This document shows positions 1-7,552 of a stretch of DNA of 64,000 bases, one piece after another. Every line of letters begins with the position of its first letter. The stretch's first letter is position 1. The notes beneath the pieces were generated by a model. The model was not told the origin of the DNA and searched no databases. It worked only from the letters and a program-made list of their open reading frames with translations. This DNA comes from Actinoplanes regularis (GTDB taxonomy: Bacteria > Actinomycetota > Actinomycetes > Mycobacteriales > Micromonosporaceae): assembly GCF_900188005.1 (NCBI RefSeq), contig NZ_FZNR01000016.1, positions 124,001-188,000 of the forward strand, read 5' to 3'. Both the position numbers and the translations under genes were made by a program.

Positions 1-123
1 GAAGTACAGCATCTCGTGGCTCAAGCGGTTCATCGACAACGACACCCGCTACGAGCAGTTCCTGTGCCCCGCCCCGACCGGCTCCGCGATCCAGGAGTAC
101 CGCGACACCTGCCCGCACTCCTG
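1..123 (+). CDS. C-terminal end of a cutinase-like / polyester-hydrolase lipase (partial)
   Basis: Only the last 40 codons are present; the reading frame starts at base 2 and ends at a TGA at 121-123. The visible tail includes 'WLKRFIDNDTRYEQFLCP' followed by a second Cys in 'YRDTCP'. This strongly resembles the end of Thermobifida/Streptomyces-type cutinases (dienelactone-hydrolase-like triacylglycerol lipases), in which these two cysteines form the C-terminal disulfide. Those enzymes are secreted serine hydrolases acting on cutin, triglycerides and some synthetic polyesters. The catalytic triad and signal peptide lie upstream of the window, so activity cannot be judged here. A strong hairpin follows 70 bp downstream. 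Confidence 0.75.
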
Positions 124-192
124 ACCACCAGCACCCAACGGCAACATCCGCACGCCTGACGACGCCAACCTGTCCCCGTTCACAAAAAAGTA

Positions 193-222
193 ACGCCGGC
201 GGCTCTTTCGAGCCGCCGGCGT
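193..222. terminator. Rho-independent-type hairpin, bidirectional
   Basis: A perfect 12-bp stem (acgccggcggct / agccgccggcgt) with a 6-nt loop lies between the convergent lipase gene (+) and the small membrane protein gene (-). There is no clear T-tract, as is usual in high-GC actinomycetes. The position suggests it serves both genes. Confidence 0.75.
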
Positions 223-244
223 CACCGCAAGCACGAGCAGGAAC

Positions 245-592
245 TCAGCGCCAGAAGACCGCGACCGCCGCGTTCACCAGCGTCAGCGTGATGATCCCGA
301 TGTAGTGCCCCTTATTGACCGCCTCCCGCTTCCGCGGAATGAACACCATGATGAAGATCATCACCGCGATCACCAGCTTGACCCCGAGCTTGATCGGGTC
401 CGGCTCGTGGTCACCGCCACCCCGCAGCGGAGCGGACAGCGCGATCCCGCTGACCAGCTGAATGATCGAGCCCCACAGAACCGCTGGGCTGATCCGGAAC
501 GTTCCGGACAGGAACTGGGCGATAGCCCCACCCAATAGCAGGGCGAAGCCGACAAGGTGCACGAACAGCAAAATCAACCGGAGTGCTTCCAC
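245..592 (-). CDS. small integral membrane protein, 115 aa
   Basis: I do not recognise a named family. The protein has about four hydrophobic segments: residues 4-26, 36-53, 69-85 and 97-113. A short basic loop 'IPRKREAVNKG' lies between the last two. The GTG at 590-592 was chosen because the reading frame upstream of it is arginine/proline/glycine-rich repeat DNA that does not look coding, and hydrophobic sequence starts immediately after it. The protein should sit in the cytoplasmic membrane. Similar small uncharacterised membrane proteins are common in actinomycetes. No catalytic motif is visible. Confidence 0.6.
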   Translation of the reverse strand: MEALRLILLFVHLVGFALLLGGAIAQFLSGTFRISPAVLWGSIIQLVSGIALSAPLRGGGDHEPDPIKLGVKLVIAVMIFIMVFIPRKREAVNKGHYIGIITLTLVNAAVAVFWR

Positions 593-749
593 AGCGAAAC
601 AGCTTGCCAGCACCCCGAACGGTCGATCAATCCGGGATCCCACCACTCCCGGCAGGCGCTTCCTTAAACCCCTTTTTCCGGTACGAACAACGGCTCCCGC
701 GCCCAGCCCTCGCGGGCCAAGCCCCGTGCCATCCCGCTCACGCGACGTC

Positions 750-1019
750 CCACCGGCTCCCGACCGCAACGCGCCAAAACCCCCGGCCAGCCCAAGCCGC
801 CGCACCCCGCGCAGACCCCGGCTGATCCGTGGGCTCATATCACCGCCCGAACAACCACCCTGGCAGCAAGCCCGGTCCCACCGGCTGCCGACCCCACCGC
901 GCCAAAACCCCCGGCCGGCCCGAGCCGCCGCAGCCCGCGCAGACCCCGACTGGTCCGTACGCTCATATCGCCACCCGGACAACCACCCTGGCAGCAAGCT
1001 CGGTCCCACCGGCTGCCTG
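750..1019. repeat. about 128-bp direct repeat, two full copies plus a partial
   Basis: The block starting 'ccaccggct' and containing 'gcgccaaaacccccggcc' recurs at about 750, 879 and 1008. For example, gccaaaac starts at 773 and again at 901. With the 46-bp array at 1160-1366 it fills the stretch 593-1352, where I see no gene. The long frames through it are compositional. Confidence 0.7.
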
Positions 1020-1159
1020 CCATCGTCGTATCGACATCCTGGACACGACAACCAGGACCAGCCGTCGCACCGCGCGGCCCCGCCGCCCGCTGGCTCGTCG
1101 GCCCCGACATCCGCCGGCTCGTCGGGCCAGGCGCGATCACATCAGCACCAAACCAGGAC

Positions 1160-1366
1160 GATCGGCTCAGCGGCGGACCGCGCCAGTCGAGCACCGGCCG
1201 AAAGCAATCGGATCAGCGGCGGACCGCACCTGCCAAGCACCGGCCGAGAACGATCGGATCAGCGGCGGACCGCGCCAGCCAAGCACCGGCCGAGAGCAAT
1301 CGAGTCAGGGCGGCGGACCATGCCTGTCGAGCACCTTCCGAGGGTGATCGAGTCAGCGGCGGACCG
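1160..1366. repeat. 46-bp tandem repeat, about 4.5 copies, running into the LacI-family gene 3' end
   Basis: The core 'cagcggcggaccg' starts at 1168, 1214, 1260, about 1306 and 1354, giving spacings of 46, 46, 46 and 48. The last copy contains the stop codon (1353-1355) and the final Arg-Arg codons of the LacI-family gene, so the array appears to have grown from the end of that gene. Confidence 0.8.
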
Positions 1367-2432
1367 TGCCTGTGGAGGCGCGTGCGACCAGCGCCGGGAC
1401 GAACGTCGCCTGCTCGTGCACGTGGTCCGGGTTGGTCGCCTCGTCCAGCACCAGTCGTGCCGCCGTACGGCCAAGCTCCTGGCGAGGCTGCCGGACCGAG
1501 GTCAACGGCACGGCCGCGGCCGCCGCGAAGTCGATGTCGTCGAAGCCGACGATGGCCAGATCGTCCGGTACCCGCAGGCCGGCGGTGACCGCGTGCTGCA
1601 GCAGCCCGAGAGCGAGCAGGTCGTTCGCGCAGAACGCGGCGGTCGGCCGGCGCCGCGACGGCAGGCCGGCCAAGCGCTCCCCGGCGGACCGCCCCTCACT
1701 GACAGTGAGCGCCTCGGTGGGAAGGTGGATCAGATCCCCAGCGGGTTTACCGAACTCCTCCCACACCTCGCGAGCCCCCTGATAGCGCTCGCGGACCTGC
1801 CCGATGCTCTCCGGTCCACCGACAAACGCCACCCGTTCGTGTCCGCGATCGATCAGGTGCTCGACGGCAATCCGGCCGCCCAGCACGTCGTCGACGGCGA
1901 CCGAGCAGTGCCCGCCGGCATCGCTGAGCCGGTCGACCATGACGAACGGGATGCCGCGCCGGGCGATGTCGGCCAGGTGCGGCGCGTCCGGGTCGACCGG
2001 GGTGATCAGGATGCCCTGCACCCGCTGCTGGACCAGCCGGTCGAGGTGCTTCGACTCCCGCTCGGCACGGCCGCCGCTGTTGCAGACGAAGAGGGACAGG
2101 TCGGCGGCGTCCGCGGCGATCTCGATCCCCTCGGCGACATCCTGGAAGAACGGGTTGCCACCGTCGAGCATCACGTAGGCGAGCGCCCGGCTGGTCCCGG
2201 CCCGCAGCTGACGGGCCGACTCGTTACGGACGAACCCGAGCTCGGCCATGGCCCGCTCGACACGCTCCCGGGTCGTCGCGCTGACCACGCCCGGCCGGTT
2301 GAGCACGTTGGACACGGTGCCGAGGGAGACGCCGGCAGCCGCCGCCACGTCCTTGACCGACGGCGCCCGGCCGTTTCGTGGCTGCTGAGTCAACCCCGTT
2401 GCCCCCTCGCTTGAACGATGATTGAAACGCAT
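1353..2432 (-). CDS. LacI-family transcriptional regulator, 359 aa
   Basis: The N-terminus carries a LacI helix-turn-helix and hinge helix around residues 24-75, with 'VKDVAAAAGVSLGTVSNVLN' and 'ARQLRAGTSRALAYVM'. A periplasmic-binding-protein-like sensor domain follows (residues about 80-350), with the family motifs 'GFDDIDFA' and 'PLTSVRQP'. Length is typical. The effector is probably a sugar, but none can be named from sequence. ATG 2432 is the first start; a short unstructured leader precedes the helix-turn-helix, so a later start is possible. No transport or sugar gene lies next to it, so the target regulon is unknown. A LacI-type palindrome lies about 46 bp upstream, which suggests autoregulation. 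Confidence 0.93.
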   Translation of the reverse strand: MRFNHRSSEGATGLTQQPRNGRAPSVKDVAAAAGVSLGTVSNVLNRPGVVSATTRERVERAMAELGFVRNESARQLRAGTSRALAYVMLDGGNPFFQDVAEGIEIAADAADLSLFVCNSGGRAERESKHLDRLVQQRVQGILITPVDPDAPHLADIARRGIPFVMVDRLSDAGGHCSVAVDDVLGGRIAVEHLIDRGHERVAFVGGPESIGQVRERYQGAREVWEEFGKPAGDLIHLPTEALTVSEGRSAGERLAGLPSRRRPTAAFCANDLLALGLLQHAVTAGLRVPDDLAIVGFDDIDFAAAAAVPLTSVRQPRQELGRTAARLVLDEATNPDHVHEQATFVPALVARASTGTVRR

Positions 2433-2477
2433 CCTAGGGCGAACGCTCCCATCGGGATGTCAGCATCGCACCACGAA

Positions 2478-2489
2478 TGAAACATTTCA
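2478..2489. promoter_or_regulatory. candidate LacI-type operator
   Basis: TGAAACATTTCA is an inverted repeat (TGAAA-CA-TTTCA) close to the TGAAACGTTTCA-like operators of LacI-family regulators. It lies about 46 bp upstream of the LacI-family start codon at 2432 and about 80 bp upstream of the divergent lipoprotein gene. It could control both. Confidence 0.5.
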
Positions 2490-2570
2490 ACCACGTCTCG
2501 GGATGCGGCACCCGACGAGTCCCGGCCACGCGGTCCGTGACCGGCCCGCAACCATGGTCGGCTACCGTCC

Positions 2571-3104
2571 GTGCGCGTGATGCGTTCCAGGTTAGTTCCC
2601 GCCGCCCTGCTCTGCGCCTGCCTGACCGGCCTCGCCGCCTGCGACGGCGGAAACACGGAAGCCGACACCCAGGTCGCCCCACCGGCCGCGGCGGCGTCCT
2701 CCGCGCCCGCCGGTGCCGCCTCGACCGCTCCCGGCGACGCATCAACCCTTCCCGGCGGCACGACGGGCGGGAACGGTTCCGGCGACAAGGCCCTCTGCCA
2801 GACGCTGAACAAGGCCGGAAGCGTCATGAAGAACAACATCTCGCAGGCGCAGAAAGCGGACGGACACGTCGAGGTCGCCGACGCGAAGAAGGCGTTCACC
2901 ACGTTCCACAGCACGGTAACCAAGTCGCTCGCCTCCGCCCCCGAAAGCAGCGTGACAGCCGCGGCCCGCGCCATCGCCACCGAAATCGCCAAGGCCGCCA
3001 CCTCCGCCGACCCGATCAGCACGGCCGCCGCGGGCGGCTTCGAAAAACTCAGCGGCAACCTCACCACCGCCTGCAAGACCGCCGGCGTCACCATCAACTT
3101 CTGA
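2571..3104 (+). CDS. small secreted lipoprotein, about 175 aa
   Basis: The protein begins with a lipoprotein signal peptide ending in the lipobox 'LAAC' (Cys about 27). A low-complexity Ala/Ser/Pro/Thr linker follows to about residue 65, then a compact helical domain with two cysteines ('ALCQTL' and 'TTACKT'). The mature protein should be anchored to the outer face of the membrane. No known catalytic motif is visible. GTG 2571, GTG 2577 and ATG 2580 are all in frame and there is no good Shine-Dalgarno, so the transcript may be leaderless and the exact start is uncertain. It is transcribed divergently from the LacI-family gene. Confidence 0.75.
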   Translation: MRVMRSRLVPAALLCACLTGLAACDGGNTEADTQVAPPAAAASSAPAGAASTAPGDASTLPGGTTGGNGSGDKALCQTLNKAGSVMKNNISQAQKADGHVEVADAKKAFTTFHSTVTKSLASAPESSVTAAARAIATEIAKAATSADPISTAAAGGFEKLSGNLTTACKTAGVTINF

Positions 3105-3131
3105 CCGCCGCCCCAACCACGCGACCCGCAC

Positions 3132-3154
3132 TGCTGCCGGTCAGACCGGCAGCA
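3132..3154 (+). terminator. hairpin after the lipoprotein gene
   Basis: A perfect 9-bp stem (tgctgccgg / ccggcagca, extendable to 11) with a 5-nt loop begins 28 bp after the lipoprotein stop codon. Confidence 0.6.
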
Positions 3155-3199
3155 CCGCACTCCAGAACCACACGACCCGCACCACCGCCCGCCCGTCAC

Positions 3200-3645
3200 G
3201 CAACCTGCACCACCGCACCCAGAACCCCAGGACTCGCAGGACGCCCGCCGAAGGCCACCCGCCGGAGGCCGAAGGCCGGGTGGCGCCCACAGGAAGCCAA
3301 AAGCCGGGTATCGGTAATACCCGCCGAAAGCCAAGTGTCGGCAGGTGGGTGCCAGCGGCGCCTTGCGGCTACCCGGTGCCGAGTGCAGCCGGTGGCAGTT
3401 GGCGGATGCCAACTCCGACTGGCGGGCGCCCAGCGTTGGCTGGCCAACGGCGGCTGGCGCCCGATACCAACAGGCGAATGCTCAGTGCCAGGTTGGTCGG
3501 TGTCAGCTGGCGGACGTCCGGTGGCGGATGCCGACTCGCAGCCGCCGGCTGATGACTGCCAGCTGATGGCTGGTGGCGGATGCCGGCTCGAGCTGATTGG
3601 CTGGTGGCGGATGCCGGCTCGCAGCTGGCGGGCTGGCGGGCGCGG
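3200..3645. repeat. degenerate short-unit repeat tract, no gene seen
   Basis: The tract is rich in irregular repeats of 'ctggcggatgcc', 'ggtggcggatgccggctcg' and 'cagctggcgg', spaced about 20-60 bp apart and becoming more regular toward 3640. Frames through it are Trp/Arg/Gly-rich and look non-coding. It abuts the stop codon of the gene that ends at 3646. Confidence 0.6.
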
Positions 3646-4110
3646 TCAGGCGGCTTCGGCGTCGAGTGGGCCCAGCCAGTACTCCGGTGGAGCGATGCCT
3701 ACGCCCTCGACGATGGGGCGCGGGTCGTCGGGCGACGCCTGTGGGTCGAGGTCGACGGCGCTGCGGGAGCCCATCGAGAAGATGGTGAAGCCGGCGCGGA
3801 ACGTGTAACCGATGTCGAAGGGCTCGGGGCGGTGACCGAGCGCGGTCAGCTCGGCGAGCACATCGTCCATGAGGCGGTAGGTCAGCTGGACACCGTCGAG
3901 GGTGACCTCCTCGCCACCGTCACCGGAACAGCCCAGCTCGACCAGCTCGACCGTGTCGCCGTCGTAGTCGACCACGAGCATCGGCTCGGTGTCGTAGACC
4001 GCGCGGGCCGAGATGCCGGCCCGGGCCGGTGGCCCGAGGCGGGCCTCGACCACGTCCCTGGTCTCGCCGACCTTGACCAGTGCGATGCCCTCGCCGGGAA
4101 AAATCTCCAT
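3646..4110 (-). CDS. hypothetical cytosolic protein, 154 aa
   Basis: Not recognised. It is an acidic, soluble-looking protein of alternating beta-strand segments, such as 'MLVVDYDGDTVELVELG' and 'FTIFSMGSRSAVDLD'. It has no signal peptide or membrane segment. ATG 4110 was chosen because sequence upstream in the same frame is repeat-derived and Ser/Pro/Arg-rich, while well-ordered sequence begins at 'MEIFPGEG'. The start 'GIALVKVGETRDVVEARLG' resembles small proteins that sense or bind partners through a beta-rich fold, but I cannot assign a family. It stands alone, followed by repeats on both sides. Confidence 0.65.
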   Translation of the reverse strand: MEIFPGEGIALVKVGETRDVVEARLGPPARAGISARAVYDTEPMLVVDYDGDTVELVELGCSGDGGEEVTLDGVQLTYRLMDDVLAELTALGHRPEPFDIGYTFRAGFTIFSMGSRSAVDLDPQASPDDPRPIVEGVGIAPPEYWLGPLDAEAA

Positions 4111-4209
4111 GCCGCGATGCTCGCACCTCCCTCTGACATTTCCGAACCCGCAGCGTTTACCCAAGGACAAGTTCACACTGCGGACGGTATTGCCGGAGCC
4201 CGAACGCAA

Positions 4210-4570
4210 TAGATCAGTCCCGGACGAAACTCCAGGCTGCGGCGGGATTGAACGACATAGCAGGGTCGGTTCCGGACGAAGGCCCAGCCGGGGCGGGCTC
4301 AACAACGAAACAGGATCAGTTCCGGACGGCGGCAAGGCCCGGGCTGGCTTGACGGCAGAGCCAAGGTCAGTTCCGGACGGCGACGAGGCCCCGGCTGGGC
4401 GGGCATGAGGACAGAACCCGGTCAGTTCCGGACGGCGGCGAGGCCCGGCTCGGCGGGTTTAAGGACAGAGCCCAGTCGGTTCCGGACGGCGGCCAGGCCC
4501 TGGCTCGGCGGGCTTAAGGACATAGCCCGGTCAGTTCCGGGCGGCGGTTAGGCCCGGGCGGGGCTGGGTG
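4210..4570. repeat. 50-55-bp tandem repeat, seven copies
   Basis: The unit starts at 'gttccggacggcgg' and ends '...aaggacagagcccggtca'. Starts are at 4217, 4269, 4319, 4370, 4425, 4479 and 4534, so spacings are 52, 50, 51, 55, 54 and 55. Copies become more alike toward 4534. The last copy covers the stop codon (4531-4533) and the last codons of the downstream minus-strand membrane gene. Confidence 0.85.
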
Positions 4571-5088
4571 AGACGACGGAGCGGGGACAGCGCGGCGAGG
4601 ACGGCCAAGGCCGCGAACGGGAGCAAATTCAGGTTCACCGTGATGGCGGTGATGGCGGCGCCGAACAGCAGGGGTGTCCAGACCGGAAGCCGGCGGGCGG
4701 CCACCAGAAGACCGAAAAGGGTCAGCATGCCGACCGGGAAGAGCATCGGCCCGACGAACTCCAGCGCGGCCGGCAGCGGCGCGGCTTCCCGGAAGCCGTC
4801 GGAGAGGTCGCCGGCGATTACCCAGAGGAAGCAGAGCACGCCCGCGAGGCCGGTCACGGTGGCGATGGCCGCCAGCCGGCCGGGCTGTGGAACCATGCCG
4901 CGCAAGGCGAGCATGAGCCAGCCGAACAGCACCATGCCGACGAAGAAGGCCAAATGGCCGATGGTCCAGAGCGGACCGTTGCCGCGGTCGCCGTCGAGGC
5001 CGTCGGCGAATCGCAGGATTCCGTAGAGCAGAAGCAGCACCGGGGCGACGAGTGCGATACGGCGAACGGTGACCGGGGTCGATGACAT
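4531..5088 (-). CDS. integral membrane protein, 185 aa, about six TM segments
   Basis: Not recognised beyond being a polytopic membrane protein. Hydrophobic spans lie at about residues 10-27, 42-64, 70-95, 110-128, 135-150 and 150-168. Short charged loops such as 'RFADGLDGDRGNG' and 'GDLSDGFREAAP' separate them. It starts at an ATG (5088). The final residues 'PGLTAARN' are encoded by the last copy of the neighbouring 50-55-bp repeat, so the C-terminus may have been altered by repeat growth. It resembles small uncharacterised actinobacterial membrane proteins; no transport motif is visible. Confidence 0.7.
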   Translation of the reverse strand: MSSTPVTVRRIALVAPVLLLLYGILRFADGLDGDRGNGPLWTIGHLAFFVGMVLFGWLMLALRGMVPQPGRLAAIATVTGLAGVLCFLWVIAGDLSDGFREAAPLPAALEFVGPMLFPVGMLTLFGLLVAARRLPVWTPLLFGAAITAITVNLNLLPFAALAVLAALSPLRRLTQPRPGLTAARN

Positions 5089-5229
5089 GAGCTGACGCTA
5101 TGGCCGAGGCGAGCATCCGGAGGACCGGCGGTTTCCCGGAGCGGGCCCTGATTCCCAGCTCGGGGTACCCGGCAAAACCCCTAAGGCATCCTAGGAGACC
5201 AGCCTGGATCCGGTAACCAGGCAGCGGCA

Positions 5230-5625
5230 GCGCAAGCGAGCAATGCGAGCACCGCGGACGAGCAGGCGGCACGGGCGAGCAGCGCGGGCAGGCGAGCGAG
5301 CAGCCGCGGGCGGCGGGCGGCGGGCGGCACGGGTGCGGCGCGAGCAGCGCGGACGGCGCGGGGTGCGCAGGCAGCGCAGGCAGCGCGGGTGCGCAGGCAG
5401 CGCGGGTGCGCAGGCAGCGCGGGTGCGCAGGCAGCGCGGGTGCGCAGGCAGCGCGGGTGCGCAGGCAGCGCGGGTGCGCAGGCAGCGCGGGTGCGCAGGC
5501 AGCGCGGGTGCGCAGGCAGCGCGGGTGCGCAGGCAGCGCGGGTGCGGCGCGGGGTGCGTGGGCAGCGCGGGTGCGCAGGCAGCGCGGGTGCGGCGCGGGG
5601 TGCGTGGGCAGCGCGGGCGGACGGT
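5230..5625. repeat. 17-bp minisatellite: nine perfect copies plus variants
   Basis: The unit gcgcaggcagcgcgggt repeats without error from 5391 to 5543 (nine copies). A 29-bp variant follows at 5544-5572, one more perfect copy at 5573-5589, and a second variant. Degenerate forms extend upstream to about 5230. Because 17 is not a multiple of three, all three frames stay open, which makes spurious 'QRGCAGSAGA' type frames. I see no gene from 5089 to 5647. Confidence 0.95.
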
Positions 5626-5647
5626 ATACGCCGGGGGATCGGTCGGT

Positions 5648-5670
5648 ATTCCTATCGTGCAGATAGGAAT
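5648..5670. promoter_or_regulatory. perfect inverted repeat, candidate operator
   Basis: ATTCCTATC-gtgca-GATAGGAAT is a perfect 9+9 inverted repeat with a 5-nt spacer in an AT-rich pocket that stands out from the GC-rich repeats beside it. It is followed by 'gatatg', which could be a -10 element. The EgtA-like gene starts 157 bp downstream. It looks like a dimeric-repressor site, but no regulator gene is adjacent. Confidence 0.55.
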
Positions 5671-5826
5671 GATATGCTCGTTGGCACGGTGCCCGGCAGC
5701 CGGAGCAGCGGAGACGCCGAGCGGCGCTCCGACCGTTCCGGTGCCGGCCCGTCGAACGGCGAATTCGCACCTGGCGACGTCTGAACGGCCGGTACCTCAC
5801 CCCTCGACCGCAAGCGGAGGCATCCC

Positions 5827-7131
5827 GTGACCACCCTGAGCGAGCAGGCCGCCGAGGAGTTCTTCGCGGCGCGGGCGTTCGATCCTGGATTGCCGGGATT
5901 CGTCGGGATCGCCGTGGACCTGCTGCTCGATCCGGCCTCCGTGCCCACCGGCCGGCGGCCGCTGCGGCACGGGTTCCTGGACTCCAGATCACCGCGGGTT
6001 GCCGTGGTCAGCGGGCCACCGTCACCCGGCCTGGAGGTCGCGCTCCGGCGGATGTCCGACGATCTCAACGCCGCGACCCGGGTGATGGATCGGCACGGGC
6101 TCACCGCGCTGCCGTTCGCCACCGACACCGCGCACCCGGACGGTCCCGCGCACGCCTACGGCACCGCCACCGCCGGTCTTCGGGTCGGGCTGGAGGCGGG
6201 CCCCGACGGCGACGGGCCGCTCGGCCTGAACCGCCGCTGGATCCTCGCGCACACAGTCGCTCCGGTGCTGGCGGCCGCGTTCGCCAACGCGCCCCTGCGC
6301 AACGGCCGCCCGACCGGCTGGCGCAGCATCCGCCAGGCCCTCCGGCGCGACCTCCCGGTCCTCCCCCAGCACACCAACCGACACCCCGGACCGCACTGGC
6401 CGCAGCAGGCGCAGCACCAGCAAAGCGCCGATCGGCACAACGAACCGCACCGCCCAGAACAGGCACTCCCCCAGCGAGACACCGAACCGCACCGCCCAGA
6501 ACAGGCACTCCCCCAGCGGGACACGGAACCGCGCCGGCAGCGGGACGGGCTCCGGGTGGGCGATGGGCTGCCGGGTCAGCGGATTCCGGACAGCCTCGCG
6601 GAAGGCATCGGGTCCGGGCCGGCGATCGACGCGCGTACGTCGTGGGCCGCCTACGTCATGGACGCCCCGACCGCGACCGGACGCAGTCTGCGCGATCGTT
6701 TCCGGGCCGGCGCGCGCTTCACCGAGGCCGACCTGCTGCGGCATGTGGCGGCCCTGCGCCCGCCGGTGGCCGCCCGTGGTCACCTGGAGATCGATGTCGT
6801 CGACCGCCAGCCGGGCGATGGCTGGCGACTCCCCGCCGCGGTGATCACCGCCCTGCTCGACGACCCGCGCGCGGCCGAGGAGGCCTACGCCGCGACTGTG
6901 CACCTGGCGGACGAGCCGCGACTGTGGGAACGGGCCGCCCGGGACGCGCTCACCGACCCGGTCCTGGCCGACGCCGCGCGGGCTTGTTTCCTCGCCGCCT
7001 ACGCCTCGTTCGCCCGGCAAGGCGTGGCCCGTGAGCTGCGGGACGCTCTCGCCGACTTCACCGACGCCTACGTGAACCGCGGCCGCTGCCCCGCCGACGA
7101 TCTCCTCGACCGCGCGGCCGGCCGCGTCTGA
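5827..7131 (+). CDS. EgtA-like glutamate-cysteine ligase homolog, probably catalytically degenerate, 434 aa
   Basis: The stretch 'AAAFANAPLRNGRPTGWRS' (about residues 150-168) and the later 'WAAYVMDAP' match the GCS2/EgtA family. That family makes gamma-glutamylcysteine, the first step of ergothioneine synthesis in actinomycetes. However, the N-terminal motif that is normally 'VGVELEWL' reads 'VGIAVDLLL' here, and the normal 'EPGGQ-ELS' motif reads 'SPRVAVVSGPP'. The glutamates that bind Mg-ATP and substrate therefore seem to be lost. Residues about 186-240 are a low-complexity His/Pro/Gln/Arg insertion containing a 14-residue duplication. No other egt gene is nearby. GTG 5827 follows 'gcggaggcatccc', a good ribosome-binding site. 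It is most likely a pseudoenzyme or a relic with a changed role. Confidence 0.65.
   Translation: MTTLSEQAAEEFFAARAFDPGLPGFVGIAVDLLLDPASVPTGRRPLRHGFLDSRSPRVAVVSGPPSPGLEVALRRMSDDLNAATRVMDRHGLTALPFATDTAHPDGPAHAYGTATAGLRVGLEAGPDGDGPLGLNRRWILAHTVAPVLAAAFANAPLRNGRPTGWRSIRQALRRDLPVLPQHTNRHPGPHWPQQAQHQQSADRHNEPHRPEQALPQRDTEPHRPEQALPQRDTEPRRQRDGLRVGDGLPGQRIPDSLAEGIGSGPAIDARTSWAAYVMDAPTATGRSLRDRFRAGARFTEADLLRHVAALRPPVAARGHLEIDVVDRQPGDGWRLPAAVITALLDDPRAAEEAYAATVHLADEPRLWERAARDALTDPVLADAARACFLAAYASFARQGVARELRDALADFTDAYVNRGRCPADDLLDRAAGRV
6441..6524 (+). repeat. 42-bp in-frame tandem duplication inside the EgtA-like gene
   Basis: Two nearly identical 42-bp units (6441-6482 and 6483-6524) encode 'EPHRPEQALPQRDT' twice, with the start of a third copy. 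Being a multiple of three, the duplication keeps the frame. It lies in a linker inserted between conserved blocks of the family. Confidence 0.9.
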
Positions 7132-7137
7132 CCCATC

Positions 7138-7350
7138 CGCTCCGGCATGACCAGGCGCACCAACTGACCCCGCTGCGGCGCGACAGGGCACGCCAACCCA
7201 AGCGCTACGGCATGACCGGACACACCAACCCACGCGCTACGACGCGACCGATCACGCCAACCTACCCACCACGGCATGACCAGCCGCGCCAACCCACGCG
7301 CTACGACGCGACCGGACACACCAACGCACCCACTACGGCATGGCTGGACG
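7138..7350. repeat. about 33-bp imperfect tandem repeat array
   Basis: Units such as 'gctacgacgcgaccggacacaccaac' and 'actacggcatgaccagccgc' alternate about six times after the EgtA-like stop codon. With the plain sequence up to 7552 this is the gap before the next gene; no gene is seen in 7132-7552. Confidence 0.75.
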
Positions 7351-7552
7351 CGCTGGCGAATTCGCTCGGCATGACCATGGATGGTGGCCGGTTTGCTGTG
7401 GCGTGACCGGGATCGATCACGGTGCTTCGTACGTACGGCGGCAAGCGGTTGAATTTGATCTTGGTTGGTGGCGTGAGAAACCGTCCCTCGTCCGGGCGGC
7501 GGACATCGGGGTGTTGCTGTGGGTTCACCCTGGGTGCCTAACGTCCGCCCAC

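Noticed and set aside
462..2414. Very long plus-strand frame opposite the LacI-family gene
   Set aside because: It is antisense to a clear LacI protein and extends through repeat DNA. High GC keeps several frames open; the encoded protein is Arg/Pro/Ala-rich with no motif.
5391..5589. CRISPR array
   Set aside because: The 17-bp units are contiguous, with no unique spacers and no cas genes.
5674..5784. 36-codon frame directly after the 5648-5670 inverted repeat
   Set aside because: It has no ribosome-binding site and its Arg/Ser/Gly composition matches background. It could only be a leader peptide, and nothing supports that.
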